Origin: a virus
Virus record (IMG/VR): IMGVR_UViG_3300029922_000118
Span: 1-45,737 of that record
Direction: 5' to 3' (one strand)
DNA: 45,737 bases
This document shows positions 7,446 through 16,042 of this stretch, piece by piece. The notes under the pieces are model-generated. The model did no database searches. It saw only the letters and a list, made by a program, of their open reading frames with translations, and was not told the DNA's origin. Position 1 is the first letter of the stretch. Each line of letters opens with the position of its first letter. A program made the position numbers and the translations under genes.

Positions 7446-8545
7446 TGGCTTTTATTCAAAACAAAGGTAATCCATCTTCAAAAGTATGGGTCATAGTCAA
7501 TGAACCTCTAAGCGGGGATAAGGATAAAGGCTTTCTTTATTCTGCCCCGCTTGGCTGGGTTTTTGACAAGATGATGAAAGAGGCTGGGATTCCTGATTAT
7601 TATGTCTTTTCTCGAAGAACTGATCCTGAGAATGGGGCAGCTTATAGAGATACTCTAGGAGAGCTTAATAAACATCAGCCTCCGATTATTATAGCTCTTG
7701 GTAACGCCAGCGCATACCTCTGTGATGAGCTTATTCCTAAGAGAAAAGGCCCAAAATATAATCCCGATAAGGATTCTGAGATATCAAAGTATGCTGGTTC
7801 TTTGCTTCAGTGTAAACAACTACCATATCCCCATTATGTAATCCCTACATATGAGCCTATGGATATAGTAAGACAGTGGAAGCAACGTGATATTGTTATC
7901 AATTGTGATCTTGGCAAGGCCGCCACAGAGCTTGAGTACCTTAAGATTAATGGAGTCCTTCAACCTTTACCAAAGAGAACTCCTAAAATAGACTTTGAAT
8001 CCTTTGATGAGCTTCTCTCTTTACTTGAGAGTTTTAAAAACTATCCCTACGTGAGTAACGACATTGAGACAATTTATCCAAAGACGGGTTCTATCTTTAA
8101 AAAGATTCATCCAGGATATCCTATTACGATTGGTCTTGCGCCCAGTAAAGAATTTGGCATTTCTTTTGATCTATTTAGAGAAGATAATACAGAAACTATC
8201 AAACTCTGGAGAACCTTGAATTCCTTGTTATCTACTGTACCATCAGTCGGACAGAACTTCTTCAATTTTGACTCGTCGTTTTATGAAGCCTTAGGATTTA
8301 CTATTCCCCTAGCCCTCTGTCGAGACACGATGATCCAACATCATCTCCTTTGGCCAGAGTTACCTCATAAATTACAATTCTTAGCTCGCCAATATACTAG
8401 GGAGCCCTTTTGGAAAGATGAAGGTGCTGGGTGGACTATAAAGAACATGCGTGGGATGAAGATTTACAACTGCAAAGACGTTATGGTTACTATGGAAATC
8501 TTTGAAGAACAACAGAAGGAATTTAAAGACCGAGGAATATTATGA
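7445..8545 (+). CDS. DNA polymerase part 1: UDG-like plus 3'-5' exonuclease
   Basis: 366 residues. Residues 1-165 resemble the uracil-DNA-glycosylase-like domain fused to some phage family A polymerases (VIVNEPLSG near 17, PPIIIALGNASAYL near 79-92). Residues 185-366 form a DEDD exonuclease: SNDIET gives D206 and E208; VGQNFFNFD gives D276; CRDTMIQHHLL at 292-302 is the PolA-exonuclease hallmark; YNCKD gives Y341 and D345. All four acidic ligands are present, so proofreading should be active. The polymerase domain is absent and is encoded separately at 9696. It overlaps the next gene by four bases (ATGA). Confidence 0.85.
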   Translation: MAFIQNKGNPSSKVWVIVNEPLSGDKDKGFLYSAPLGWVFDKMMKEAGIPDYYVFSRRTDPENGAAYRDTLGELNKHQPPIIIALGNASAYLCDELIPKRKGPKYNPDKDSEISKYAGSLLQCKQLPYPHYVIPTYEPMDIVRQWKQRDIVINCDLGKAATELEYLKINGVLQPLPKRTPKIDFESFDELLSLLESFKNYPYVSNDIETIYPKTGSIFKKIHPGYPITIGLAPSKEFGISFDLFREDNTETIKLWRTLNSLLSTVPSVGQNFFNFDSSFYEALGFTIPLALCRDTMIQHHLLWPELPHKLQFLARQYTREPFWKDEGAGWTIKNMRGMKIYNCKDVMVTMEIFEEQQKEFKDRGIL

Positions 8546-8889
8546 TTGATGTATCGAAGTTAACCGGTTGGCAGATAGAGAATGCCGTGAAGGCTTACCG
8601 AGTTGGGGCTTCCGTAAGAAGCCAAGAAGATTCTCTTCGTAGCGCCGCAGTCTACCTACAGCTACCGATTGAACCGCCAACGGAAGCTGAGATTGATTAT
8701 GCCTTTACTGAGTCGCTGAGTTATGGCGTTACCGGAGTATTAAAGGATTTTGTCAACCGCCGCAACGCCGCCAACTTCCTCAAGCCAGACCCGCGCAGAG
8801 AGATAATCTCACGCGTCTTACGTGAACCTTGGACGAACGAAGAAGATCGAATTACTCGAATACTGCAAAATCTTGACGAGGTAGAATAA
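8542..8889 (+). CDS. Hypothetical protein between polymerase parts, 115 aa
   Basis: Not recognised. It is a soluble, mostly helical protein (QIENAVKAYRVGASVRSQ near 11-28; EIISRVLREPW near 87). Its codons are more GC-rich than those of its neighbours (CCGCCAACG, GCCGCC), like the gene at 24. It starts by ATGA overlap with the exonuclease stop and its own stop abuts the next ATG, so it is fully embedded in the replication operon. The base-composition shift hints at later insertion. Confidence 0.62.
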   Translation: MIDVSKLTGWQIENAVKAYRVGASVRSQEDSLRSAAVYLQLPIEPPTEAEIDYAFTESLSYGVTGVLKDFVNRRNAANFLKPDPRREIISRVLREPWTNEEDRITRILQNLDEVE

Positions 8890-9234
8890 ATGTGCGAATT
8901 CTGTGGAGCAAAGAAGAAATTTTCTAAAGAGGCTATCGAGAGTCAAGATTTTCAAGAGATGAAGAAGGCTTCAGAAATGATCCAAGAGCTTCATAAACTC
9001 TGTGAGAAGAATAATTTTCCTTATATTTTTATCATAAAGAGCGAGCATTCTATTATCACTGACCTTGCAGATTCAAAGCATCTTTTGAATCTTATAGGGA
9101 TGAATAAGTATATTGGGACTAGACTCGAAACTCTAACACATGTCCAACAAAGACTTCTTGAAGTAATGCCTTCTCTTATAGAAGAAGAACAAGAACAATA
9201 CGCGGCCTTGGTGACTAAAGGGCCAGCTAATTAA
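8890..9234 (+). CDS. Hypothetical CxxC protein, 114 aa
   Basis: It begins MCEFCGAKKK, one Cys pair at residues 2 and 5, followed by a helical charged segment and a hydrophobic strand YIFIIKSEHS near residue 46. With only one clear pair, zinc binding would need dimerisation or His ligands. The end is acidic (IEEEQEQY). The ATG follows the previous stop directly. No family is recognised; it lies between the two polymerase parts. Confidence 0.6.
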   Translation: MCEFCGAKKKFSKEAIESQDFQEMKKASEMIQELHKLCEKNNFPYIFIIKSEHSIITDLADSKHLLNLIGMNKYIGTRLETLTHVQQRLLEVMPSLIEEEQEQYAALVTKGPAN

Positions 9235-9243
9235 GGAGATTTT

Positions 9244-9684
9244 ATGCAGATTCAAAAAGAAGTTTTTGATCCAAAGATGCTTGCAGATTTTGACCTCCAA
9301 AACTTTGAAGAGAATCATCGTATGGATTATGAAGAGTGGCAGAGTATGTTCAAGACTGGTGAAGTAGTTGTTTACTCTGCTAGGACAGAACAACTTGAAT
9401 TAGCTGCTTTAATGGTATTAAAGACCACACTAATTGATTGTGGGATGTGGTATTTTTATTCTATAGCTGTAGCTGAGCAATATCGAGGCATGAGTTTTGG
9501 AACTAGATTATTTAATAAGGCTATAGAATCTGAAATAGCTACTGGGATTATTACATCCCATTGCCACATTGAAAATGTAGCTTCAATAGCCTTTCATAAA
9601 TCTCTTGGCTTTAGAGCTATAGAATATGTGCCTGATTTTTATGGTGATTATGAAGATGCTATCATGTGGTCACGGCCAAGATAA
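9244..9684 (+). CDS. GNAT-family N-acetyltransferase
   Basis: 146 residues with the GNAT fold. Strand 4 is WYFYSIAVAEQYRG, then the acetyl-CoA loop QYRGMSFGTRLF near residues 80-91 (Arg/Gln-x-x-Gly-x-Gly/Ala type), and the C-terminal NVASIAFHKSLGF near 118-130 with a following strand. This resembles RimI-like enzymes that acetylate protein amino groups. The substrate is unknown; modification of a host or phage replication factor is possible given its place between polymerase parts. TAAGGAG lies before the ATG. Confidence 0.82.
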   Translation: MQIQKEVFDPKMLADFDLQNFEENHRMDYEEWQSMFKTGEVVVYSARTEQLELAALMVLKTTLIDCGMWYFYSIAVAEQYRGMSFGTRLFNKAIESEIATGIITSHCHIENVASIAFHKSLGFRAIEYVPDFYGDYEDAIMWSRPR

Positions 9685-9695
9685 TTGAGGATTAG

Positions 9696-11216
9696 ATGGA
9701 ACCTAACAAAATATCAAACGAGTATCTTCATAGGCTACAGGCTGTGTATCACGAGATTTCTAAGAGAGGAATCCTTGTATCTCCTGAGCGAATAGCCAAA
9801 GCACAAAAAATAGTGGCAGAAGATATAGAGAAACAACTGGCTATAGCCTCTAAAAGCTGGGGATGCCGGTGTTATCTCGGAGGCGCTAATGCTAATAAGG
9901 CTGATAAGACAGAAGTAAATCTTAATGCCTCTAGCGGCTCTCGAACGCCTTTAGCTAGACTTAAAGAACTAGGCTATACTATACCAAAGATCGGAGTCCG
10001 TGATGAAGATGGGAATTATGTATCTAAAGAATCTCTGGCAGAACTCACACTACAAAAGATGTATGCTGCCAATCAATTTGGCGTCTCTGGTGGTGAGCCT
10101 TCTTTGCGTGCTCTCTTACGCATTAGGGAGCTTTCAACCATTGACTCTCGTTATCTTAGGGCTAATTTTTATAATCGGAATGGCCAGCTTCTTTTCCTCT
10201 CTAACTATAATGTTGCTGGGACTGTAACTGGAAGAAGAGCTTCTAGGAAACATATCTTTGGATATGGGAATAATGCACAAAACTTTCCAAAGCATGGAGT
10301 CTTAGCATCTTTATTCCGTTCTTGTCTCATAGCCCGGCCAGGAAAAATATTCCTCTCTGTAGACCAAATGCAGGCTGAAGATTGGCCGGTCTCAGCTTTA
10401 GCGAATAATACTGAAGCTCTTAAAGACCTTGAGCATGGAGTAGACCGACATACAAAACTAGCCTCTATGATCTTTAACATCCCTATAGAATCTCGAACCG
10501 AAAAGGAGTGGAAGGATTCAATTGAAAGATACCTCGGAAAGAAAACTCGTCACGCTAATAACTACGGAATGCGTGCTAATACCATGTCCGATACCTTGGC
10601 AAAAGAAGGCCATGCTGTTAGTGCAGAGGCTTGTAAGCAGATTCTTACTCGTGTTAATCAAATTGACCCCAGTGTGGATTCTGTGTTCCATGAATATGTG
10701 CGGCAATGCTTGTACAAAGACCGCACTCTCACGACACCCTTTGGAAGATCCAGAATCTTTCTTGGGTTAAGAGCGGGAGATGCTGGTGGGAATAATAAGA
10801 TTTTTAACGAGGCTTATTCTTATATTCCACAGTCTACAGTGGGAGATAATACAGCTTTAGCACTATATGAGCTTGAAACAAAGTATCCTGATTCCTTCAT
10901 AACCCATGAATGCCACGATAGCATTATGGAGGAAATAGATGATTCCTTAGATACTATATGGGAACATGTGCAGAGAATAAGAGATTCTTTTAAAAGAACT
11001 ATAACATTTCATAATGGTTTATCTGTAGATATTCCTGTAGAGGCGGAGTTAAGTTTTAACTTTAATGACTCTACAGGGATAAAATCAAAACTCAAAGGAA
11101 CTAAAAAACTCGACGACGTTACATATCAAGATGTCTCAGATTCTTATCACCGTCTTAAAGAAGAAGCAGAGAAAAAAGAGCAAGAGGGTTCTATAAATGC
11201 CAAGGCTGCTGAATAA
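9696..11216 (+). CDS. polA: DNA polymerase part 2: family A polymerase domain
   Basis: 506 residues containing palm, fingers and thumb only. TGRRASRKH near 179 corresponds to the PolA TGR motif. Motif A is SVDQMQAE, with catalytic D223 and E228. Motif B R278-YLG-K282 ... NYG gives the spacing R-x3-K-x7-YG of Pol I, with His at the position of Pol I Phe762. Motif C is CHDS with H407-D408, Ser replacing the usual Glu. The residues for catalysis are present. The exonuclease is on a separate protein at 7445, three genes upstream, so the holoenzyme must assemble from two chains. GAGG precedes the ATG. Confidence 0.9.
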   Translation: MEPNKISNEYLHRLQAVYHEISKRGILVSPERIAKAQKIVAEDIEKQLAIASKSWGCRCYLGGANANKADKTEVNLNASSGSRTPLARLKELGYTIPKIGVRDEDGNYVSKESLAELTLQKMYAANQFGVSGGEPSLRALLRIRELSTIDSRYLRANFYNRNGQLLFLSNYNVAGTVTGRRASRKHIFGYGNNAQNFPKHGVLASLFRSCLIARPGKIFLSVDQMQAEDWPVSALANNTEALKDLEHGVDRHTKLASMIFNIPIESRTEKEWKDSIERYLGKKTRHANNYGMRANTMSDTLAKEGHAVSAEACKQILTRVNQIDPSVDSVFHEYVRQCLYKDRTLTTPFGRSRIFLGLRAGDAGGNNKIFNEAYSYIPQSTVGDNTALALYELETKYPDSFITHECHDSIMEEIDDSLDTIWEHVQRIRDSFKRTITFHNGLSVDIPVEAELSFNFNDSTGIKSKLKGTKKLDDVTYQDVSDSYHRLKEEAEKKEQEGSINAKAAE

Positions 11217-12468
11217 AAATTGGATCACAGCATATGCCGAGGCCATAGCTCCAGTAACAGAGGCTCCTGAAGCATTCGTGATATGGAGTGCTATCTCGGT
11301 TATATCTAGTGTTCTTAAAAAGAAAGTGTGGATAAAACGTGGGACATATAAAGTCTATCCTAATCAATACATTGTACTGGTTGGCCCTCCCGGAGTGGGC
11401 AAGGGAACTGCAATACATCCGGCACATTCTTTTCTCAAAGAATCAAAGCCCCCACTTACAAACTATATCTCTGACAGAGTTACCGCGCCTAAGATAATTG
11501 AGAAGTTACACACAGGCTTCGCGACTGTAGCAGCTTCAGGCGGGACTATAGTTCAAGGGATGGAGTCTTCATGTACTCTTATGAGTACAGAGCTTCCTAC
11601 TCTTCTAACTTCTTCCGACTGGATGCTTCAATTCCTCTGCGATGCTTGGGATAGAAATGAGTTTGAATATGATACACGTAATAAGGGAACTTTCATCATC
11701 AAAGATATGTGTGTGTCTCTTATTGGTGCTTGTGTTCCTGAGTACATACGTAGACTCAATAAAGATGCGACTTCCGCTATCAGTGGCGGCTTTACTGCTA
11801 GGACTATCTTTGTTTTTGCTGGAAATAAATCTAAGTCTCTCGCTTGGCCTACTGCTCTTGAAGACTCTGCTAAAGGACTAGAGCTTAAAAATAAGCTGAC
11901 TCAAGATATTAAAGCAATCGCTCGTCTAAACGGTGAATTTACTTTTACCCAAGACGCAGCATATAGATGGGAGATGTTTTACAACACCATAAAACAATCA
12001 GATGATGATTCTGATGTAGTAATGGCCTTCAAAGCTCGACAAGGTGTTCATGTAATGAAGGTCGCTATGTGTCTAAGCGCGGCTGGGAGTGACAGTCTCA
12101 CGATAGGATTATGGGAACTTCAAACTGCAATTGGGCTTGTGGCATCTGTTCTCTCCACTCTCGACGTAACCTTTAGAGGTGTGGGAGAAAGTCCTCTAGC
12201 TGAAGCGACGGCAAGGATTCAAAGCATCATAGAGAAAAAAGGAATTATCTCTCGCGGTGAGCTGCTTAAAATGACTCACCGTCATGTTACGCCAGAGGAT
12301 TTGGATAGGATTATGAGAGTCCTAGAATCTATCGACTTCTGTAAATCCTACACCCAACAAGGTCGTCTTTACTATGAACATAAAAATCCAGCTTTAAAAA
12401 CTAAGATCAAACCGAAAGGAATAAATATCAATGTCGGAACTAGAGCAGCCAACGGAGTCAATCCATAG
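11197..12468 (+). CDS. DUF3987-like replicative helicase/primase-type ATPase
   Basis: 423 residues. After an N-terminal helical part typical of DUF3987 (APEAFVIWSAISVISSVL near 24-41), the Walker A GPPGVGKGT lies at 63-71. An acidic, aromatic WDRNEFEYDT segment and conserved SLIGACVPEYIRR follow. The last 80 residues look like a winged-helix module (ISRGELLKMTHRHV). Such proteins are phage and plasmid helicases thought to work at the replication fork. No separate primase was seen. It overlaps the polymerase gene by 20 bases and is preceded by GAGGG. Confidence 0.75.
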   Translation: MPRLLNKNWITAYAEAIAPVTEAPEAFVIWSAISVISSVLKKKVWIKRGTYKVYPNQYIVLVGPPGVGKGTAIHPAHSFLKESKPPLTNYISDRVTAPKIIEKLHTGFATVAASGGTIVQGMESSCTLMSTELPTLLTSSDWMLQFLCDAWDRNEFEYDTRNKGTFIIKDMCVSLIGACVPEYIRRLNKDATSAISGGFTARTIFVFAGNKSKSLAWPTALEDSAKGLELKNKLTQDIKAIARLNGEFTFTQDAAYRWEMFYNTIKQSDDDSDVVMAFKARQGVHVMKVAMCLSAAGSDSLTIGLWELQTAIGLVASVLSTLDVTFRGVGESPLAEATARIQSIIEKKGIISRGELLKMTHRHVTPEDLDRIMRVLESIDFCKSYTQQGRLYYEHKNPALKTKIKPKGININVGTRAANGVNP

Positions 12469-13039
12469 TCTTAGTTTCATTGCTAAGAAACAAGATGGTG
12501 ATATAGCAACTCAGAAAGAATCAAACACAGTCTTCATAGTCCAAGGAAAAATAGCTCTTGAAGCGGTCGAAGATAAGATTCTAGTCCTTCTTGATAAGTT
12601 TAAGAGTGGCTATGAATGTAAGACCTGCAATGAGACAGGAGTCCTAGAAACTTGTCCATGTATCAACACAGACCATGAGAGTTATAAATATAAAGGATCT
12701 CCCATCCCATGCAGTTACTGCGGCGGAGAACCTTCGCTCTTTACAAAAAGAACCTGCCCAGACTGCAAAGGAGAGGGCACAACTCTCATAATCCCTGAAA
12801 CATCTAAGGGGATTCCCACATCAGGAGTGATATGTTCTGTGGGACCGCTGTGCAAAACAAGACACATAGGAGAGAGAGTAATCTTCGGCCCTCATGTAGG
12901 CTATTATCTTCCCTTCAAAGGCAATGTTCGTATCCGAGTCATGAGAGAATTTGAGCCTATGTGTAAGATTCATGCCCTTGATAATAACCTAGCTCTTGGT
13001 GATTTTATGGCCTTCGAAGAGCCACAGAGGAATGATTAA
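12431..13039 (+). CDS. GroES-like co-chaperonin with inserted DnaJ-type zinc finger
   Basis: 202 residues. A Cpn10 fold is visible in two pieces. The first strand is ALEAVEDKILVLLDKF (42-57, compare PLHDRVIVK of GroES). After an insertion the fold resumes with TTLIIPETSKGIPTSGV (117-133), where LII takes the place of the GroEL-binding IVL, then IGERVIFGPHVGYYLP and a last strand MREFEPMCKIHA. The insert (61-116) holds four Cys pairs, C63/C66, C75/C77, C94/C97 and C109/C112, two in the DnaJ style (CSYCGG, CPDCKGEG). It therefore sits in the mobile loop arm that contacts GroEL. It probably acts with host GroEL on phage proteins. AAGGA precedes the ATG; overlap with the helicase is 38 bases. Confidence 0.82.
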   Translation: MSELEQPTESIHSLSFIAKKQDGDIATQKESNTVFIVQGKIALEAVEDKILVLLDKFKSGYECKTCNETGVLETCPCINTDHESYKYKGSPIPCSYCGGEPSLFTKRTCPDCKGEGTTLIIPETSKGIPTSGVICSVGPLCKTRHIGERVIFGPHVGYYLPFKGNVRIRVMREFEPMCKIHALDNNLALGDFMAFEEPQRND

Positions 13040-13040
13040 T

Positions 13041-13259
13041 ATGCAAGCAGAAGATCTTAAATATAAAGGCTACGTAATACAACCAGAAGTTCTTGATGAC
13101 TTAATAGAATCTGCAAGTCATAGAGATGGTAAAATCTGTATAGTGGCTTCAAGAATTCAAAATAGCACAACACATGCAGAATCCCAGTGCAATCGAATGT
13201 CCTTAGAAGATCAACAAAGACTTTATATAGGAAGTGCCACAGGCATTCATAAGAACTAA
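13041..13259 (+). CDS. Hypothetical protein, 72 aa
   Basis: The start at ATG 13041 follows GAGG by ten bases and comes one base after the previous stop; the ATG at 13032 is too close to that site. The protein reads YKGYVIQPEVLDDLIESA then GKICIVASRIQ, a compact alpha/beta pattern without a recognisable family. It is the last gene of the rightward operon, right before the bidirectional terminator. Confidence 0.62.
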   Translation: MQAEDLKYKGYVIQPEVLDDLIESASHRDGKICIVASRIQNSTTHAESQCNRMSLEDQQRLYIGSATGIHKN

Positions 13260-13263
13260 AAAT

Positions 13264-13298
13264 AAAACCCACTCTCGATTTAGGAGAGTGGGTTTTTT
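13264..13298. terminator. Bidirectional intrinsic terminator between convergent operons
   Basis: AAAACCCACTCTC at 13264-13276 pairs perfectly with GAGAGTGGGTTTT at 13284-13296 over a 7-base loop, with T6 on the plus side and an A-rich flank that gives U-rich RNA on the minus side. It lies between the last plus gene (ends 13259) and the last minus gene (ends 13346), ending both transcription units. Confidence 0.93.
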
Positions 13299-13345
13299 GC
13301 TGTGCTTTTATTAATTTTAATGTGGAGCAGCAGAGATGCTGCCGC

Positions 13346-16042
13346 CTATGGTTTGCATGAGTAATTCACGGTCACCGTAGCCGTTGCAGGATTTACGCCA
13401 ACCGTAATGTTCATCCCCGTCGCGGTCGCTACATCGTTGCCGATGCCGAGGAACCCAGTGCCGCCGTTCATCGTCGCGGTGCAGACGTAGGCGGTCGTTG
13501 TTGTCGGCCAGACCAGCGTAAGGAAGTTACCCGTCGTGAATGTGCCTCCCGCTACCGAGTAGGAGCCGCGAAGATTGGTGCAGGTAGCCGTCAGGCAGGT
13601 AACCGTTCCCGTTCCAGATCCTCCTGTTGCTGAGGTAATGGGGAATCCATAACTTTCGGGAATGGCGCTAGATCCTACGGTTGTCCAGTAGTTTCCACCA
13701 GCACTCGCAGAGACCAACGTTGATCGCAGGCCGAGACACGTCACGGGCGGAACAATTATCGATGTAGTTCCTGATGCGTTAATGTACTCTCCGCTGGCCG
13801 CTGTTATTGTCAAAGAGTTAGTTCCGGTAGTGCTTACATTGCACGCATAGACAATGCGATTCGTGTACCCAATAGACGTGTACAAGGTGTACGTGATGTT
13901 GTTCGACCCAGTGTTAAACTGCTTACACCCATCCACATCCGCTGCCGTATATGTGCTCGCTGTGATTATCGTCGGATCGCAGTTCGCGTAGTTGCTTCCA
14001 AAAAACATATTCTCCGCGTGCGTCCGCAGATTTCCAACCAACGTGTATCCGGTTGGCGTTAGATGGGTTCCATCGGACTGAAAATATGTAAGATTTGAGT
14101 ATGCCCCATCCGCTCCGAGAACCGGGAGTGCCGCCGGATCGACCAACATGCTAATGTTTGACCCTGGTACTCCAGCATTTTGCGCTCTAAGGTACGTATT
14201 GAGTGCGTTCTTGTTGGTGTCTTGCCCTGTTCGGCTAATCATCGTGCTAAGAAATACCGCAGCCTTGTATGACTGTTTAGTTACGTGAGAAGCCCACTGC
14301 GACAAGTAGTTGTACGTGTTTGCCGGAGTTAAGCTGGCAACTGAAACATCATTTGTTCCCGCCCATAGCTGAAGAACGTTTTTCACTGCGTTATTACTGA
14401 ATACGGCATCTTCTCTAGCCTGGGGGAAGGCCCTCATATTAGAAGCAAGCTGCCCGGAAAGTCCGTAAATCGAAGTTTGGTATGTATCGTTTGAGGCTGT
14501 GAGATTTGAGGCAGCGCATGGGCTAATAGCAAGTCCGGTAGGAGTGCCAAACGTAAGCGAGTCACCTACGCACACTCTCTGATTAACGGTAGATAGAGAT
14601 GGCCTTACCGTTGTAGCTACACCCCGCTGACTAAGCACTCCAGAAATAGCCGCATAGTTTTGAGCAGCCTGTTGCTGCGTCAACTCCGTCGTATAAAACA
14701 AGGCATACAGTATGATGGGGGACCATGCACTAAGTCCCGCATTGATGGCGCACCCATATCCAGTTTGGTAGGTGTCAGTGACAAACAAGCTCGACGATGC
14801 CCCGGATGGGCTGAACGATACAGGTAGACCGTCAAGATACGCCGTGTCTGCCGTTGCGTCCAGGTTGTAAACAAGAAAGTGTGTTCCGGCCAATGGAGTA
14901 ACAATGATTGAATTTGCGGTATAAGACCACAAAAACGGTATCCCGATAGCCGCCCCATCCTGGTTGAGTATGCCAGAAGATCCAATGAGTTGTAGGTGAG
15001 CAGAATTCCCGGTAGCGCAGAAAAACGCCGGATATCCCACAGGGTCACTTCCAACATTAACCGCTGGAGGTGGGTCAGCGTAGAAGATCTGTACGGACTT
15101 AACTGTAGTGGCAATAGCGGAAGGCCAGATGATGTACTGGGAACTCCCGCTGAGAGGTAATCCACCACCAGATATTGTTGCCGACGCGTGCAGCGTTGCG
15201 TTGTTTCCATTACCCGACGTGTCCGGCAAAGTTGTACCCGAAGCATCCACCATCTGATATTGCGCGTAGAGATTGGCTGTTACGATGCCTGCCTTTAAGG
15301 CACTATCTACGTATAGCGTAGTAGCCAGCTTTCCGCTTCCATCCAACGCTGTCTGCGTTGTTGCTGTAGTCCCGTTCGGAAGTGCTGGAGTACCGCTTAG
15401 ATTTGCTGCGGTGCCTGTCGTGTTGGCGGCGTTGTTAGGAATATCAGCACTGACCAGCGCACGAAACGTAGGCGCATTTACTCCACCCGACACCGGCCCA
15501 GCAAGTACGGTATTTGCGATCTGATTTTTTATCGTGGCCGTAACCGTGCCCGAGTTAGTTACCGCAGTGCTCGGAGTAGACGAGTCAACTACCCCATCGC
15601 CTGTAAAGGTGACAGAAGTGACCGTTCCAGATCCAGATGGGCATACGCCATTTGATGCCGTGCAAAATTCTGATCCGTTGTACTGCGCCTTCCCCCCACC
15701 ACTTGTAATCACATTAAGGTCAGTCGCTCCGGGCTGCGTAACCGTCTGGCTGGTAGTAGGGGAAGTCTGCACATAGGCACTTGAATTAGTTATGAACGGT
15801 GCCGTATTCGTGCAGTTCACATTCCCCGTAGTGGGCGAGCAGTTCACGCCGGAGGAGCCTGTGATGGAAGATACCCCAGCTACAAAATTAGCCCATGAAG
15901 TAACTCCGTAGACAGTAGACAATACTTGACCGTTAGCACCCGGGCGAATTTGTGAAGGATTAAAAGTCTGACCTCGCATAAGGCCGCTAAGACTTGCAAG
16001 GATGCTTAAAAGCATAAAAGACCTAAGCAAATAGAAACGCAT
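13346..16042 (-). CDS. Tail fibre/spike with LamG-like and SGNH esterase domains
   Basis: 898 residues. The N-terminus has signal-peptide character: a basic start, a hydrophobic core FMLLSILASLSGLM, then a polar stretch. Residues about 25-255 are low-complexity Thr/Ser/Val/Gly-rich repeats such as GTVTSVTFTGDGVV. Residues about 260-470 look like a laminin-G-type lectin fold (DTSGNGNNATLHA). An SGNH hydrolase follows: VGDSLTFG with S495, AGTND with N564, SDGTHLTP with D657 and H660. The C-terminus is a beta-rich tail. It probably binds and deacetylates host surface glycans. Its DNA is visibly more GC-rich than adjacent genes. AGGAGA precedes the ATG. Confidence 0.85.
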   Translation of the reverse strand: MRFYLLRSFMLLSILASLSGLMRGQTFNPSQIRPGANGQVLSTVYGVTSWANFVAGVSSITGSSGVNCSPTTGNVNCTNTAPFITNSSAYVQTSPTTSQTVTQPGATDLNVITSGGGKAQYNGSEFCTASNGVCPSGSGTVTSVTFTGDGVVDSSTPSTAVTNSGTVTATIKNQIANTVLAGPVSGGVNAPTFRALVSADIPNNAANTTGTAANLSGTPALPNGTTATTQTALDGSGKLATTLYVDSALKAGIVTANLYAQYQMVDASGTTLPDTSGNGNNATLHASATISGGGLPLSGSSQYIIWPSAIATTVKSVQIFYADPPPAVNVGSDPVGYPAFFCATGNSAHLQLIGSSGILNQDGAAIGIPFLWSYTANSIIVTPLAGTHFLVYNLDATADTAYLDGLPVSFSPSGASSSLFVTDTYQTGYGCAINAGLSAWSPIILYALFYTTELTQQQAAQNYAAISGVLSQRGVATTVRPSLSTVNQRVCVGDSLTFGTPTGLAISPCAASNLTASNDTYQTSIYGLSGQLASNMRAFPQAREDAVFSNNAVKNVLQLWAGTNDVSVASLTPANTYNYLSQWASHVTKQSYKAAVFLSTMISRTGQDTNKNALNTYLRAQNAGVPGSNISMLVDPAALPVLGADGAYSNLTYFQSDGTHLTPTGYTLVGNLRTHAENMFFGSNYANCDPTIITASTYTAADVDGCKQFNTGSNNITYTLYTSIGYTNRIVYACNVSTTGTNSLTITAASGEYINASGTTSIIVPPVTCLGLRSTLVSASAGGNYWTTVGSSAIPESYGFPITSATGGSGTGTVTCLTATCTNLRGSYSVAGGTFTTGNFLTLVWPTTTTAYVCTATMNGGTGFLGIGNDVATATGMNITVGVNPATATVTVNYSCKP

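Noticed and set aside
14680-15246. 188-aa open frame on the minus strand in another frame of the fibre gene
   Set aside because: Leu/Arg/Ser-rich composition of a frame shadow, with no separate start signal and lying wholly within the fibre.
15273-15776. Two open frames (83 and 80 aa) on the plus strand inside the tail fibre gene
   Set aside because: They have no ribosome-binding sites and read as low-complexity Ala/Val/Pro mirrors of the repeat-rich fibre codons.
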